Source of the DNA: Streptomyces sp. AcH 505
Lineage (GTDB): Bacteria; Actinomycetota; Actinomycetes; Streptomycetales; Streptomycetaceae
DNA: 55,222 nucleotides
Reading direction: 5' to 3'
Assembly (NCBI RefSeq): GCF_000818175.1
Contig: NZ_JTIY01000002.1
Location: 973,596-1,028,817, forward strand
The position numbers were made by a program, and so were the translations under genes. How positions within the stretch are numbered: the stretch's first letter is position 1; each line of letters begins with the position of its first letter. Below are positions 44,176 through 53,089 of this stretch, piece after piece. Under the pieces are notes generated by a model. It ran no database searches. It saw only the letters and a list, made by a program, of their open reading frames with translations, and had not been told where the DNA came from.

Positions 44176-45129
44176 GTGACCAGTGAACTCGCGCCCGCCG
44201 CGGGCACACCGACGGCCGCAGGACCGTCCCGCGCGTACCCGGTGCTGCGCACCGCGCGCCTCCCGCGCCGCCGCAAGGCGCACGGCCGGCCCCGGCGCAG
44301 CGTCCTGCTGACCGCGCTGACCAGTCTCGTGGTGATCTACACCCTGGTGCCGCTGGCCTGGCTGTTCATCAACGCCTGCAAGACCCAGCCCCGGCTGCTC
44401 AGCTCTTTCGGCCTGTGGTTCAGCGGCGACTTCGCGCTGTGGGACAACATCACCGAGACCTTCACCTACAACGACCACATCTTCGTGCGGTGGCTGCTGA
44501 ACACACTGCTGTACGTGGTGGTGGGCGCGGGCGGGGCAACCTTCCTCGCGGTGCTGGGTGGTTACGGGCTGGCGAAGTTCAACTTCACCGGCAAACGTGC
44601 GGTGTTCGCCCTGATCATCGGCGCGGTCGCCGTACCCGGCGCGGCGCTGGCGGTCCCCACCTTCCTGATGTTCAGCAAGATGGGCCTGACCGACACCCCC
44701 TGGGCGGTGATCATTCCGTCGCTGATCTCGCCGTTCGGCCTCTACTTGATGTGGGTGTTCGCGAGCGAGGCGATCCCCGACGAGCTGCTGGAGGCCGCCC
44801 GGGTGGACGGCTCGGGCGAACTGCGCACCTTCTTCCGGATCAGCCTGCCACTGCTGGCGCCCGGCATCGTCACGGTGCTGCTCTTCACGATGGTGGCGAC
44901 CTGGAACAACTACTTCCTGCCCCTGATCATGATCAAGAATCCGGACTGGTACCCCCTCACCCTCGGCATCAACTCGTGGAACGCCCAGGCCCGTACCGTC
45001 GGCGGCGAGCCGGTGTTCAACCTGGTGATCACCGGGTCCCTGCTGACGATCGTGCCGCTGATCGTGGCCTTCCTGCTCCTCCAGCGCTACTGGCAGTCCG
45101 GGCTCTCCGCCGGCAGCGTCAAGGAGTGA
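44176..45129 (+). CDS. carbohydrate ABC transporter permease (MalG-like)
   Basis: A 317-residue permease, the MalG-type partner of the previous gene. Helix 1 is LTALTSLVVIYTLVPLAWLFINACK. The EAA loop is ELLEAARVDGSGELRTFFRISLPLLAPGIVTV, and the last helix is LVITGSLLTIVPLIVAFLLLQRYW, followed by a short tail ending GSVKE, typical of the family. GTG 44176 follows a GGAGG that overlaps the end of the preceding gene. The pair forms the membrane channel of the importer. Confidence 0.92.
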   Translation: MTSELAPAAGTPTAAGPSRAYPVLRTARLPRRRKAHGRPRRSVLLTALTSLVVIYTLVPLAWLFINACKTQPRLLSSFGLWFSGDFALWDNITETFTYNDHIFVRWLLNTLLYVVVGAGGATFLAVLGGYGLAKFNFTGKRAVFALIIGAVAVPGAALAVPTFLMFSKMGLTDTPWAVIIPSLISPFGLYLMWVFASEAIPDELLEAARVDGSGELRTFFRISLPLLAPGIVTVLLFTMVATWNNYFLPLIMIKNPDWYPLTLGINSWNAQARTVGGEPVFNLVITGSLLTIVPLIVAFLLLQRYWQSGLSAGSVKE

Positions 45130-45240
45130 CCACCGGTGCTTCCGGCACCCCATGTCCCCCTGCGGCTCCGTCCCTGACCCACCCCCGCGGTGCGGCCGGG
45201 CCGGTTCGGCAGAACATCACGTACAACGGAGTGGAATGAG

Positions 45241-46590
45241 ATGACGAACAAAGTGGTTCGCCGTTGGGCACAGGGTGTCGCGGTGGTCGCCGCAGCCGCC
45301 CTCGGGCTGACAGCATGCGGCTCCTCCGGGGACAGCGACTCCGGCTCGGGCGGTAAGGCGTCCGACGCCAAAGCGGTCCAGGCGGCACTGACCAAGGGCG
45401 GCAGCATCACGGTCTGGGCGTGGGAGCCGACCCTCAAGCAGGTGGTGACCGACTTCCAGGCCAAGTACCCCAAGGTCCACGTGAAGATGGTCAACGCGGG
45501 GACCGGCAACGACCAGTACACCGCCCTGCAGAACGCGGTACAGGCCGGCAAGGGCGTGCCGGACGTGGCGCAGATCGAGTACTTCGCGCTCAGCCAGTTC
45601 GCCTTCGGCAAGTCGGTCGCCGACCTCAGCTCCTTCGGCGCCAAGAGCCTGTCGAAGACGTACTCGCCCGGCCCGTGGAACTCCGTGAACATCAACGGCG
45701 GTGTCTACGGGCTGCCGATGGACTCGGGTCCGATGGCGCTGTTCTACAACAAGAAGGTCTTCGACAAGTACAAGATCCCGGTACCCACCACCTGGGACGA
45801 GTATCTGGCGGACGCCCGCAAGCTGCACAAGGCCGACCCGAAGATGTACATCACCAGCGACACCGGTGACGCCGGCATGGCCACCAGCCTGATCTGGCAG
45901 GCCGGCGGCAAGCCCTACAAGGTCGACGGCACGAAGGTCTCGGTCGACTTCAACAAGGACCCGGGCACCGCGACGTACACCAAGGTGTGGCAGCAACTGG
46001 TCTCCGAGCACCTGGTGTCTCCCGTCAGCGGCTGGACCGACCAGTGGTACAAGGGACTGGCCGACGGCAGCATCGCGACCCTGACCACGGGCGCCTGGAT
46101 GCCGGCCAACTTCACCTCGGGTGTCGCCGCCGCCTCGGGGGACTGGCGGGTCGCCCCGCTGCCGCAGTGGCAGGCCGGCGCACACGCCAGTGCCGAGAAC
46201 GGCGGCAGCTCACTGGCCGTCATGCAGGCGAGCAAGAACAAGGAACTCGCCTACGCTTTCCTGCAGTACGCCAACCAGGGCGCGGGTGTGCAGGCCCGGC
46301 TCAAGAACGGCGCTTTCCCGGCGACGACGGCGGACCTGAACTCTCCCGCCTTCCTCAACACGGCGTTCCCGTACTTCGGCGGCCAGAAGGCGAACCAGAT
46401 CTTCTCCGAGTCGGCCAAGAACGTGCTGCCCGGCTGGTCGTACCTGCCCTACCAGGTCTACGCCAACTCGATCTTCAACGACACCGTCGGTAAGGCGTAC
46501 GTGTCCGCCACGCCGCTGACCGGCGGGCTGAAGTCCTGGCAGGAGGCCTCGGTCAAGTACGGCAAGCAGCAAGGGTTCAGCGTCGGCTGA
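45241..46590 (+). CDS. extracellular sugar-binding lipoprotein of the ABC importer
   Basis: A 449-residue lipoprotein. The signal ends at the lipobox LTAC (ALGLTACGSS), so it is tethered outside the membrane. A Ser/Gly/Asp-rich spacer follows, then the family 1 solute-binding fold: SITVWAWEPTLKQVVTDFQAKYP, YTALQNAVQAGKGVPDVAQIEYF, YGLPMDSGPMALFYNKKVFDKY and GAWMPANFTSG. It should deliver an oligosaccharide, probably galactose-containing, to the permeases before it. The ATG at 45241 has GGAG upstream; a longer reading to 45190 is rejected. Placing the binding protein third is unusual, as it is normally first. Confidence 0.92.
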   Translation: MTNKVVRRWAQGVAVVAAAALGLTACGSSGDSDSGSGGKASDAKAVQAALTKGGSITVWAWEPTLKQVVTDFQAKYPKVHVKMVNAGTGNDQYTALQNAVQAGKGVPDVAQIEYFALSQFAFGKSVADLSSFGAKSLSKTYSPGPWNSVNINGGVYGLPMDSGPMALFYNKKVFDKYKIPVPTTWDEYLADARKLHKADPKMYITSDTGDAGMATSLIWQAGGKPYKVDGTKVSVDFNKDPGTATYTKVWQQLVSEHLVSPVSGWTDQWYKGLADGSIATLTTGAWMPANFTSGVAAASGDWRVAPLPQWQAGAHASAENGGSSLAVMQASKNKELAYAFLQYANQGAGVQARLKNGAFPATTADLNSPAFLNTAFPYFGGQKANQIFSESAKNVLPGWSYLPYQVYANSIFNDTVGKAYVSATPLTGGLKSWQEASVKYGKQQGFSVG

Positions 46591-46670
46591 CCACCGCCCG
46601 GGTGGGGCCCGCAGCAGCCGGCGGGTCCCACCCCCCGTCCACCACGCGACGCAGTACCGGAAGGAATCCC

Positions 46671-46796
46671 ATGGCTTCGACTCACCGCATCGCCGGCCGT
46701 GCCGGGCGTCGTGGAAGAGCGGGCGGGACACCCGCCGCAGACCTTAGAATCCCGTTGACCAGTGATCGGCCGCACGGCCGGCATCCGTCGCAGTGA
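46671..46796 (+). CDS. 41-residue orphan reading with a strong ribosome-binding site
   Basis: The ATG at 46671 has GGAAGGA eight bases upstream, the best site in this region, but the frame stops after 41 residues (MASTHRIAGRAGRRGRAGG, then TPAADLRIPLTSDRPHGRHPSQ). It lies between the binding protein and LacI genes. It has no hydrophobic segment or motif. It may be the left-over start of a deleted gene (for example a glycosidase) or a small regulatory peptide. Confidence 0.3.
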   Translation: MASTHRIAGRAGRRGRAGGTPAADLRIPLTSDRPHGRHPSQ

Positions 46797-46810
46797 GGTG
46801 CGCGACTCCA

Positions 46811-47893
46811 GTGGAGAACATTCCAGACGCGGCCCGGTACGACGACGGGACCCGGCCCGAAGGAGCAGGGGCGCGCGGACGGCGTAAGCGCGGGGCCTCG
46901 ATGGCGGACGTCGCCCAACTGGCAGGGGTGTCCGCGCAGACGGTCTCACGCGTGTCGAACGGCTTCCCCGGGGTGGTGGCAGCCACCCGGCAGCAGGTGC
47001 TCGCGGCGATGAAGGAGCTGGGCTACCGCCCCAACAGCGCGGCCAGAGCGCTGAAACGGGGCGAGTTCCGCACCCTCGGCGTGATCCTGTTCAACATGTC
47101 CACCACCGGCAACATGCGCACGCTGGAGGCAGTCGCCCTCTCCGCCGCACAGGAGGGCTACGCCACCACGCTGATGCCGGTCAGCATGCCGTCGCAGGGC
47201 GAGGTCAGCGGCGCCTTCAATCGGCTCGGCGAACTCGCCGTCGACGGGGTGGTCCTGCTGATGGAGGTCCACCTGCTCGACGCGGCGATGGTGTCACTGC
47301 CGCCCAACGCCCAAGTGGTCGTGGTCGATTCCAACGCCGGGGACCGCTACTGCGTGGTCGACACGGACCAGGCCGGCGGCGCTCGGACCGCGGTGCGTCA
47401 CCTGCTCGACCTCGGTCACGAGACGGTGTGGCATGTGGCCGGGCCCGAGGGGGCGTTCTCCGCCGAGCGCAGGGTCGCGGCCTGGCGCTCGGTGCTCGCC
47501 GAGGCCGGCCGCGACGTACCCGAACTGCTGCGCGGCGACTGGTCGACGGAGTCCGGCTACCTCGCCGGACAGCGGATCGCCGCCGACCTCTCCTGCACGG
47601 CGGTCTTCGTCGCCAACGACCAGATGGCCCTGGGGGTGCTGCGCGCGCTGCACGAGAGCGGGCGCAGGATTCCGGAGGACGTCAGTGTCGTGGGCTTCGA
47701 CGACATCCCGGAAGCGTCCTCCTTCATCCCGCCGCTCACCACGGTGCACCAGGACTTCTCGGAAGTCGGCCGGCGCTGCGTGGAAGGGGTGCTGCGGCAG
47801 ATCCGCAACGACACGGCGGAGAAGGGCACCACCCTTGTCCCGACCCGACTGGTGATCCGGGGCAGTACGGCGGCCCCCGCCGGAGACCGATAA
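46811..47893 (+). CDS. LacI-family transcriptional repressor
   Basis: A 360-residue repressor. After a basic disordered N terminus, the LacI helix-turn-helix is at about 30-60 (SMADVAQLAGVSAQTVSRVSNGFPGVVAATRQQVLAAMKELGYRPN) with the hinge ARALKRGEF. The periplasmic-binding-protein-like sensor domain follows (TLGVILFNMSTTGNM, VDGVVLLME, AVFVANDQMALGVLRALHESG, VVGFDDIPEASSFIPPLTTVHQD). It should bind an imported sugar and release the operators at 43134-43192 and 48011. GTG 46811 is used; GTG 46793 and ATG 46901 are alternatives. It sits between the importer and GH35 genes. Confidence 0.9.
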   Translation: MENIPDAARYDDGTRPEGAGARGRRKRGASMADVAQLAGVSAQTVSRVSNGFPGVVAATRQQVLAAMKELGYRPNSAARALKRGEFRTLGVILFNMSTTGNMRTLEAVALSAAQEGYATTLMPVSMPSQGEVSGAFNRLGELAVDGVVLLMEVHLLDAAMVSLPPNAQVVVVDSNAGDRYCVVDTDQAGGARTAVRHLLDLGHETVWHVAGPEGAFSAERRVAAWRSVLAEAGRDVPELLRGDWSTESGYLAGQRIAADLSCTAVFVANDQMALGVLRALHESGRRIPEDVSVVGFDDIPEASSFIPPLTTVHQDFSEVGRRCVEGVLRQIRNDTAEKGTTLVPTRLVIRGSTAAPAGDR

Positions 47894-48010
47894 CCCGGGG
47901 ACCGACAGCCGGGGCCCGGCCGGTCGTCGTCCACCGGCACAGCCACCTCGGCCCCGTTCCACGGCAGTTTGATACAGCGAGAACCCTCAGCCAGACTCGC
48001 AAGACATGAT

Positions 48011-48022
48011 GGTTACGCAAAC
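48011..48022. promoter_or_regulatory. LacI-type operator O3 before the GH35 gene
   Basis: GGTTACGCAAAC lies 43 bases before the GH35 ATG (54 bases to its first base). It is a near-match to O1 (GTTTACGCAAAC on the opposite strand) and O2 (GGTTGCGCAACC). It suggests a second, separately repressed transcript for the glycosidase. Confidence 0.6.
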
Positions 48023-48064
48023 GTCGATCTTGCGCTCCGGCCCGATGTAGAGGACCAACACCTC

Positions 48065-49837
48065 ATGCCTGCTCTGCGTGTTGAGCAAGACGGCTTCCGC
48101 CTCGACGGAGAGCCGTTCCGCATCGTCTCCGGCGGTCTGCACTACTTCCGCGTGCACCCCGCGCAGTGGCGGGACCGGCTGCGCAAAGCCCGGCTCCTGG
48201 GTCTGAACACGATCGACACCTACGTCCCCTGGAACCTGCACCAGCCGCGGCCCGACCGCTGGTGCTGGGACGGCGCACTGGACCTGACCGCCTTCATCGA
48301 CCTCGCGCAGGACGAGGGCCTGCACGTCCTGCTCCGGCCGGGCCCCTACATCTGCGGCGAGTGGGAGGGCGGGGGACTGCCGTCGTGGCTGCTCGCCGAG
48401 CCCGGAGTCCGGTTGCGCAGCACCGATCCGAGTTATCAGGCAGCGGTGGACGGCTACTTCGGCGAGCTGCTGCCCCGCGTGCTGCCATATCTGGGCTCGC
48501 GCGGCGGGCCGGTTCTCGCCGTCCAGGTGGAGAACGAGTTCGGGGCCTACGACCAGGGCGCCGGGACCGCACAGGACGGCGCCGGCCATCTCACGCACCT
48601 GGTCTCCGTGCTGCGCGGACACGGCGTGGACGTACCCCTGTTCACCTGCGACCAGCCGGCCGACCTCGCCAGGGGCAGCGTTCCCGGTGTGCTGAGCACG
48701 GTGAACTTCGGCAGCGGCGCCGCCCGGAACCTGGCCCGGCTGCGCGAGCGCCAGCCCGAAGGACCGCTGATGTGCACCGAGTTCTGGAACGGCTGGTTCG
48801 ACCGCTGGGGCGGCGTGCATGTCACACGCCCCACGGCCGACGCCGCAGCCGAACTGGACGGGATTCTCGCGTCGGGCGCGAGCGTCAACCTCTACATGTT
48901 CCACGGCGGCACCAACTTCGGCTTCACCAACGGCGCCAACGACAAGCACACCTACCGGCCCACGGTGACCTCGTACGACTACGACTCGCCGCTCGACGAA
49001 GCGGGCGACCTCACCCCGAAGTTCACCGCCTTCCGCGAGGTCATCGCCCGGTACGAGCCGGTCCCCGACGGCCCGCTGCCCGAGCCCTCGAAGAAACTGA
49101 ACCTGTTGGGCATCGAACTGCCGGAGCGGGCGCCGCTCTTCGCCGGCCTCGACCTGCTGGGCGCCCCTGTGTCCGGCGAGCGGCCCCTGACCATGGAGGA
49201 GCTGGGGCAGGACTTCGGCTTCGTCCACTACGAGACGCGGCTCGACACGGCCGGACCCACGTTGCTGTACGCCTCCGATGTGCGTGACCGCGCGCAGGTC
49301 TTCCTCGACGGCCAGCCGGTCGGTGTGCTGGAACGCGAGAACCACGAGCACACGCTCGCTCTGACCGTACCGGCCGGCGGCGCCGACCTCACGGTGCTGG
49401 TGGAGAACCAGGGCCGGGTCAATTACGGCGAGGGCATCCACGACCGCAAGGGCCTGGTCGGCCCCGTCACCGTCAACGGCTCGCCGGTCAGCGGTGGTTG
49501 GCGCAGCCGCCCGCTGCCGCTGGACGACCTGGCCGGGCTGGAGTACGGCCCCGCCGCCGGGCCCGGCGTGGGCCCCGCCTTCCATCGGGGTACGTTCGAG
49601 GTGGCCGAACCCGCCGACAGCTACCTCGACCTGTCCGGGTGGACCAAGGGCTGTGTCTGGATCAACGGATTCGCGCTGGGCCGCTACTGGTCACGCGGCC
49701 CCCAGCGACGGCTCTACGTACCGGGCCCGGTGCTGCGTCCGGGCGGCAACGACATCGTCGTACTCGAACTGCACGCGTCCTCCCGCTCCGCGGTCGACCT
49801 GTGTGACGCGCCGGACCTCGGCCCGACCGAGGAGTGA
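48065..49837 (+). CDS. cytoplasmic GH35 beta-galactosidase
   Basis: A 590-residue glycosidase releasing beta-linked galactose. The TIM barrel starts at FRIVSGGLHYFRVHPAQWRDRLRKARLLGLNTIDTYVPWNLHQP. GLHVLLRPGPYICGEWEGGGLPSWLL follows, then the acid/base Glu158 in QVENEFGAY and the nucleophile Glu239 in CTEFWNGWFD. MFHGGTNFGFTNGAN is the GH35 substrate loop. C-terminal beta-sandwich domains follow (VFLDGQPVGVLERENHEH, and WTKGCVWINGFALGRYWSRGPQRRLYVPGPVL). There is no signal peptide, so its substrate must be imported, which fits the ABC system of the same cluster. ATG 48065 is used, with AGAGGA at a slightly long spacing. Confidence 0.92.
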   Translation: MPALRVEQDGFRLDGEPFRIVSGGLHYFRVHPAQWRDRLRKARLLGLNTIDTYVPWNLHQPRPDRWCWDGALDLTAFIDLAQDEGLHVLLRPGPYICGEWEGGGLPSWLLAEPGVRLRSTDPSYQAAVDGYFGELLPRVLPYLGSRGGPVLAVQVENEFGAYDQGAGTAQDGAGHLTHLVSVLRGHGVDVPLFTCDQPADLARGSVPGVLSTVNFGSGAARNLARLRERQPEGPLMCTEFWNGWFDRWGGVHVTRPTADAAAELDGILASGASVNLYMFHGGTNFGFTNGANDKHTYRPTVTSYDYDSPLDEAGDLTPKFTAFREVIARYEPVPDGPLPEPSKKLNLLGIELPERAPLFAGLDLLGAPVSGERPLTMEELGQDFGFVHYETRLDTAGPTLLYASDVRDRAQVFLDGQPVGVLERENHEHTLALTVPAGGADLTVLVENQGRVNYGEGIHDRKGLVGPVTVNGSPVSGGWRSRPLPLDDLAGLEYGPAAGPGVGPAFHRGTFEVAEPADSYLDLSGWTKGCVWINGFALGRYWSRGPQRRLYVPGPVLRPGGNDIVVLELHASSRSAVDLCDAPDLGPTEE

Positions 49838-49851
49838 GCCGGCGACAGGCG

Positions 49852-50790
49852 TCAAGCCGCCCCGCGTGTGCGGGCGGCGAGTGCGATCAGGTCGCGGACC
49901 GGGCCCGGTGGGGGCGTGGCTCCACCCGTCCAGACCGCACGCAGGTCCCGGATCAAGTCGAGACCGGTGACGGAAACAGCGTGCAGCCGGCCCAGGGTGA
50001 TGTCGTCGGCCACCGCGAGCGAGGACAAGGCCCCCGGGCCCGCGCCCGCGAGGATCGCCGACTTCACCGAGGCGGTACCGGTCAGCTCCAGGACCGGTTC
50101 CGCCCGTGGCGTGCCGGGGGCGGCGGCCGTCAGCGCGGCGTCCAGGGCCTCCCGGGTGCCCGAGCCGGGTTCGCGGGTCACGAGAGGGGTGGCCGCCAGC
50201 TCTGCGGCCGTGACGGGTGACCTGCGCCTGACCCACGGGTGGCCCGCGGCCACCACGAGCAGCAGCTCGTCCCTGGCGACCGTACGGGAACGCAGTCCGC
50301 GCGGAGCGCGCGGACCCTCCACGAACCCGAGATCGGCCTCGCCCCGCTCGACGGACTCGGCGACCGCCACGCTGTTGGTCGCCGTGAGCTCCACACTGGT
50401 GGCGGCCCGCCCGGTGAGCCGCTGCTGATCTCTCAACGCGATCATCCACCGAGGCATCAGATGGCCGGCGACCGTCAGACTGGCCGCCACCTTGAGGTGT
50501 CCCGCCCGGTCCGTGCGCAACGCGGTGATGCCCGCGTCGAGTTCGGCGGCGGCGTCCAGCACGCGTGACCCCCACTGTTCCACCAGCCTGCCGTCCGCCG
50601 TGAGGTGCGATCCGCGCGGCCCTCTGCTGAGCAGCGCGATTCCCACCCGCGCCTCCATCGCCCGCACCCGCTGCGAGAGTGCCTGTTGTGAGACACCGAG
50701 TTCGGCCGCGGCCAGCCGCAGGCTGCCGGTGCGGGCGACGGCCGCGAGCATCTGCAGGCCCGCCAGCTCCGGGACGTGCGGGCTGAGCAT
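49852..50790 (-). CDS. LysR-family regulator, partner of the YeiH gene
   Basis: A 312-residue LysR protein. The N-terminal helix-turn-helix is LQMLAAVARTGSLRLAAAELGVSQQALSQRVRAMEARVGIALLSRG, and the ligand-binding part spans about 90-300 (HLKVAASLTVAGHLMPRWM, ADLGFVEGP, LVTREPGSGTREALDAAL). ATG 50790 has GGAGG upstream; a longer opening to 50922 is rejected because it crosses the divergent start. It is divergent from the YeiH gene, like yeiE-yeiH in Escherichia coli. Confidence 0.9.
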   Translation of the reverse strand: MLSPHVPELAGLQMLAAVARTGSLRLAAAELGVSQQALSQRVRAMEARVGIALLSRGPRGSHLTADGRLVEQWGSRVLDAAAELDAGITALRTDRAGHLKVAASLTVAGHLMPRWMIALRDQQRLTGRAATSVELTATNSVAVAESVERGEADLGFVEGPRAPRGLRSRTVARDELLLVVAAGHPWVRRRSPVTAAELAATPLVTREPGSGTREALDAALTAAAPGTPRAEPVLELTGTASVKSAILAGAGPGALSSLAVADDITLGRLHAVSVTGLDLIRDLRAVWTGGATPPPGPVRDLIALAARTRGAA

Positions 50791-50816
50791 CGGCTTCCTC
50801 CGTGGGGACAAGATGT

Positions 50817-50869
50817 GCGCGCTGACAAGATGCGCGTGGTGACAAGGTCTGCTTGTTGCGGGAACAAGC
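50817..50869. promoter_or_regulatory. repeats in the LysR/YeiH divergent promoter
   Basis: GCTTGTT (50851-50857) and AACAAGC (50863-50869) form an exact inverted repeat with 5 bases between, matching the T-N11-A layout of LysR boxes. Three copies of GACAAG (50817, 50824, 50841) lie beside it, between the divergent starts. Probable LysR binding sites. Confidence 0.5.
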
Positions 50870-50914
50870 AATTGCAGACTACTCCCGTGGTGATGTGCCG
50901 CCCAGTGTGGACTG

Positions 50915-52006
50915 GTGAACACTTCCCTCGCTCACAGAGCGGCCTCGACGGATCGCGGCTCCGGTGCGGCACGGCCTTCCCGTACGGCTTGGGTGCCCGG
51001 TACGGCCGCTGCCGCGGCGGCCACCGCTGTGGCGTTCGCGGTGGCGCACCAGGTGCCGGCCCTCAACCCCTCGATCGTCAGCGTGATCCTCGGTGTGCTC
51101 GTGACGAACCTGCGCCTGCATCATCGGGTTCTGCACGCAGGGACCGCGCTCGCGGGCAAGCGTCTACTGCGCTGTGCCGTCGTCCTGTTGGGGCTTCAAC
51201 TGTCGCTGCCCGAACTGGTGGAGCTCGGCGTACCCGGGCTCGTTGTCGTCGGCACCACCGTGGTGATCACTTTCGCCGGTACCCAGGTGCTCGCCCGGTG
51301 GCTCGGCGTGTCGCCCGCGCGCGGGCTGTTGGTGGCGACCGGCTTCTCGATCTGCGGCGCGTCCGCCGTGGCCGCGATGGAGCCCGTCGCCGGCGGGGAC
51401 GAGGAGGACACCGGCGTGGCGGTGGCGCTGGTGACCTTGTGCGGAAGCCTCGCGATCGTCGTGCTGCCCCTGCTGCGCGGACCGCTCGGTCTGAACGTCG
51501 CCGACTTCGGTGTGTGGGTGGGCGCAAGCGTGCACGACGTCGGCCAGACCGTCGCCACCGCGCAGCGCGTACCCGGCGCGCTCACCACCGCCGTCGTGGT
51601 CAAGCTGTCACGCGTGGTGCTGCTCGCGCCGCTGGTGGCAGCGGTCACGCTGGGAGCCCGGCACCGTTCACACGTACGAGAGGCTGCGGCGGCCGTTGCG
51701 GCGTCGGCGCCCCGCGGCGAGCAGCGGCGGCGTGCGCCGCGCATGCCGCCGCCCGTGCCGCTGTTCGTCGCGGGCTTCCTCGTAGCCATCGCCGTCACCA
51801 GCACCGGCTGGCTGCCCGCAGCCGCCCTCTCGGTTGCCAGGTCCGTCCAGAGCGCGCTCCTGGTGGCCGCGCTCTTCGGTCTCGGCACGGGCATCCACCT
51901 CCCTGCGCTGGTACGTACGGGCGGCCGTTCGCTGCTGCTCGGACTGGTGTCCTGGCTGCTCGTGGCGTCCGTCGCGTACGCGGGTGTACGCGTAGCCGCG
52001 CTGTGA
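50915..52006 (+). CDS. YeiH/UPF0324-family putative sulfate-type exporter
   Basis: A 363-residue membrane protein with about ten hydrophobic segments. It has family markers: NPSIVSVILGVLVTNLRLHH, LRCAVVLLGLQLSLPEL, VATGFSICGASAVAAMEPV, GVWVGASVHDVGQTVATAQ and GLGTGIHLPAL. UPF0324 proteins are thought to export sulfonate or sulfate-like anions or putrescine derivatives; the role here is inferred from the family only. GTG 50915 is the first good in-frame start. It is paired with the divergent LysR protein. Confidence 0.85.
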   Translation: MNTSLAHRAASTDRGSGAARPSRTAWVPGTAAAAAATAVAFAVAHQVPALNPSIVSVILGVLVTNLRLHHRVLHAGTALAGKRLLRCAVVLLGLQLSLPELVELGVPGLVVVGTTVVITFAGTQVLARWLGVSPARGLLVATGFSICGASAVAAMEPVAGGDEEDTGVAVALVTLCGSLAIVVLPLLRGPLGLNVADFGVWVGASVHDVGQTVATAQRVPGALTTAVVVKLSRVVLLAPLVAAVTLGARHRSHVREAAAAVAASAPRGEQRRRAPRMPPPVPLFVAGFLVAIAVTSTGWLPAAALSVARSVQSALLVAALFGLGTGIHLPALVRTGGRSLLLGLVSWLLVASVAYAGVRVAAL

Positions 52007-52043
52007 ATCTCCCGGCAGGTATCCGTGGGCGTCCGGGTGGCGG

Positions 52044-52847
52044 TCAGCCGCTGATGTGGGCGGTGTTGTCGAGCCAGTGCTGGGCGAGGTCGGTGTCACC
52101 GTCGATACTGATGCCGGCGGCCGCGCCATCGCTGAGGGGGAGCCGTCGGGTCAAGGCCAGCAGCAGTGACCGTGCCGGGCCGGTCACCGTCACATCGGCC
52201 TGCCGGGCTCCGGGCGACCACGCCGCCCCGTCGGGCCGTCGTTCGACGAACCAGGCGCCCGTGTCGTCCGTGACGTCGGTGGCCACCCACTGCAGGGTCT
52301 GCCCGGTGCCTCGGATGGCATGGGCGGATTCGGACCGCTGCATCTCCCAGGTGGGGGAGGTGAGCATCGCGAGGTGGTTGCTGATGAGCGCCGCCGCGAT
52401 GTCGGCGTCGATGTCGGCCGCTTGCTCCGCCGCGTTTGCCGCGTCGAAGCCGTGGACGACCGCCTCGTTGACCATGCTGGTCAGCCAGAATCGCGTCCCG
52501 GACCGCCCGTCCCCCGCAGGGTTGAAGACCGGTGCGCCGAGCGCGTCGTCGGAGCACGCGTTCGCGACCCGCTGGGCTGACTGCGACAGCCACGCCTGCC
52601 ATTCGCGGGGGTCGGTGGGGAATACGGCCATCTCCATGGGCAGTTGGGTGGGGTCGCTGATGCGCCGTTCGATGATCTCCGCGACCCAGTTCTGGGTCTG
52701 ACCCATATGCGAGACCAGGTCGGAGACGGTCCACTTCGAGGCTGTCGGCACGGCGGCCTCAGGTCCGGCCGCGGCGGCTGATGCCGCCAGACGCCGGGTG
52801 TGCTCGACGATCGCTTGCCGGGCACGTTCCGGGTTCAGCTCGCTCAT
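52044..52847 (-). CDS. mycothiol-dependent maleylpyruvate isomerase-fold protein
   Basis: A 267-residue protein of the DinB-like actinobacterial family. The N-terminal helical bundle has WTVSDLVSHMGQTQNWVAEII, where the HMG histidine is a metal-binding position, and FWLTSMVNEAVVHGFDAANA holds another (VVHGFDA). The C-terminal domain follows. Members use mycothiol in isomerisation or detoxification, but most are of unknown function. It stands alone, convergent with the YeiH gene. No substrate can be named. Confidence 0.85.
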   Translation of the reverse strand: MSELNPERARQAIVEHTRRLAASAAAAGPEAAVPTASKWTVSDLVSHMGQTQNWVAEIIERRISDPTQLPMEMAVFPTDPREWQAWLSQSAQRVANACSDDALGAPVFNPAGDGRSGTRFWLTSMVNEAVVHGFDAANAAEQAADIDADIAAALISNHLAMLTSPTWEMQRSESAHAIRGTGQTLQWVATDVTDDTGAWFVERRPDGAAWSPGARQADVTVTGPARSLLLALTRRLPLSDGAAAGISIDGDTDLAQHWLDNTAHISG

Positions 52848-53055
52848 GGGATTGAACTTTCCGTAGGAGGTCGTTGTGCTGTGTACGACTGGGCGTCCCG
52901 GCCGAACTCATCGGTGAACTGTAAATCGCTCGGCCGGCACGCTTCCCCACGGAACATCTCCTGACCACGGTCCGGGTCCGCGGAGCGAAGGCCCGGACTG
53001 GCTACCGTTCGCAGAAGGTGCTGTCGCGGAGGGTCACGAAGAGAGCGGCGGCTTG

Positions 53056-53073
53056 ACTTCAAGCGCTTCAAGT
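53056..53073. promoter_or_regulatory. MerR-type dyad before the MerR gene
   Basis: An 18-base near-palindrome, ACTTCAAGCGCTTCAAGT (16 of 18 symmetric), directly follows TTGA and lies upstream of the GGAGG site at 53077 of the MerR gene. MerR regulators bind such dyads in the promoter spacer. Autoregulation is inferred. Confidence 0.45.
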
Positions 53074-53089
53074 AGCGGAGGCTTCCCGT

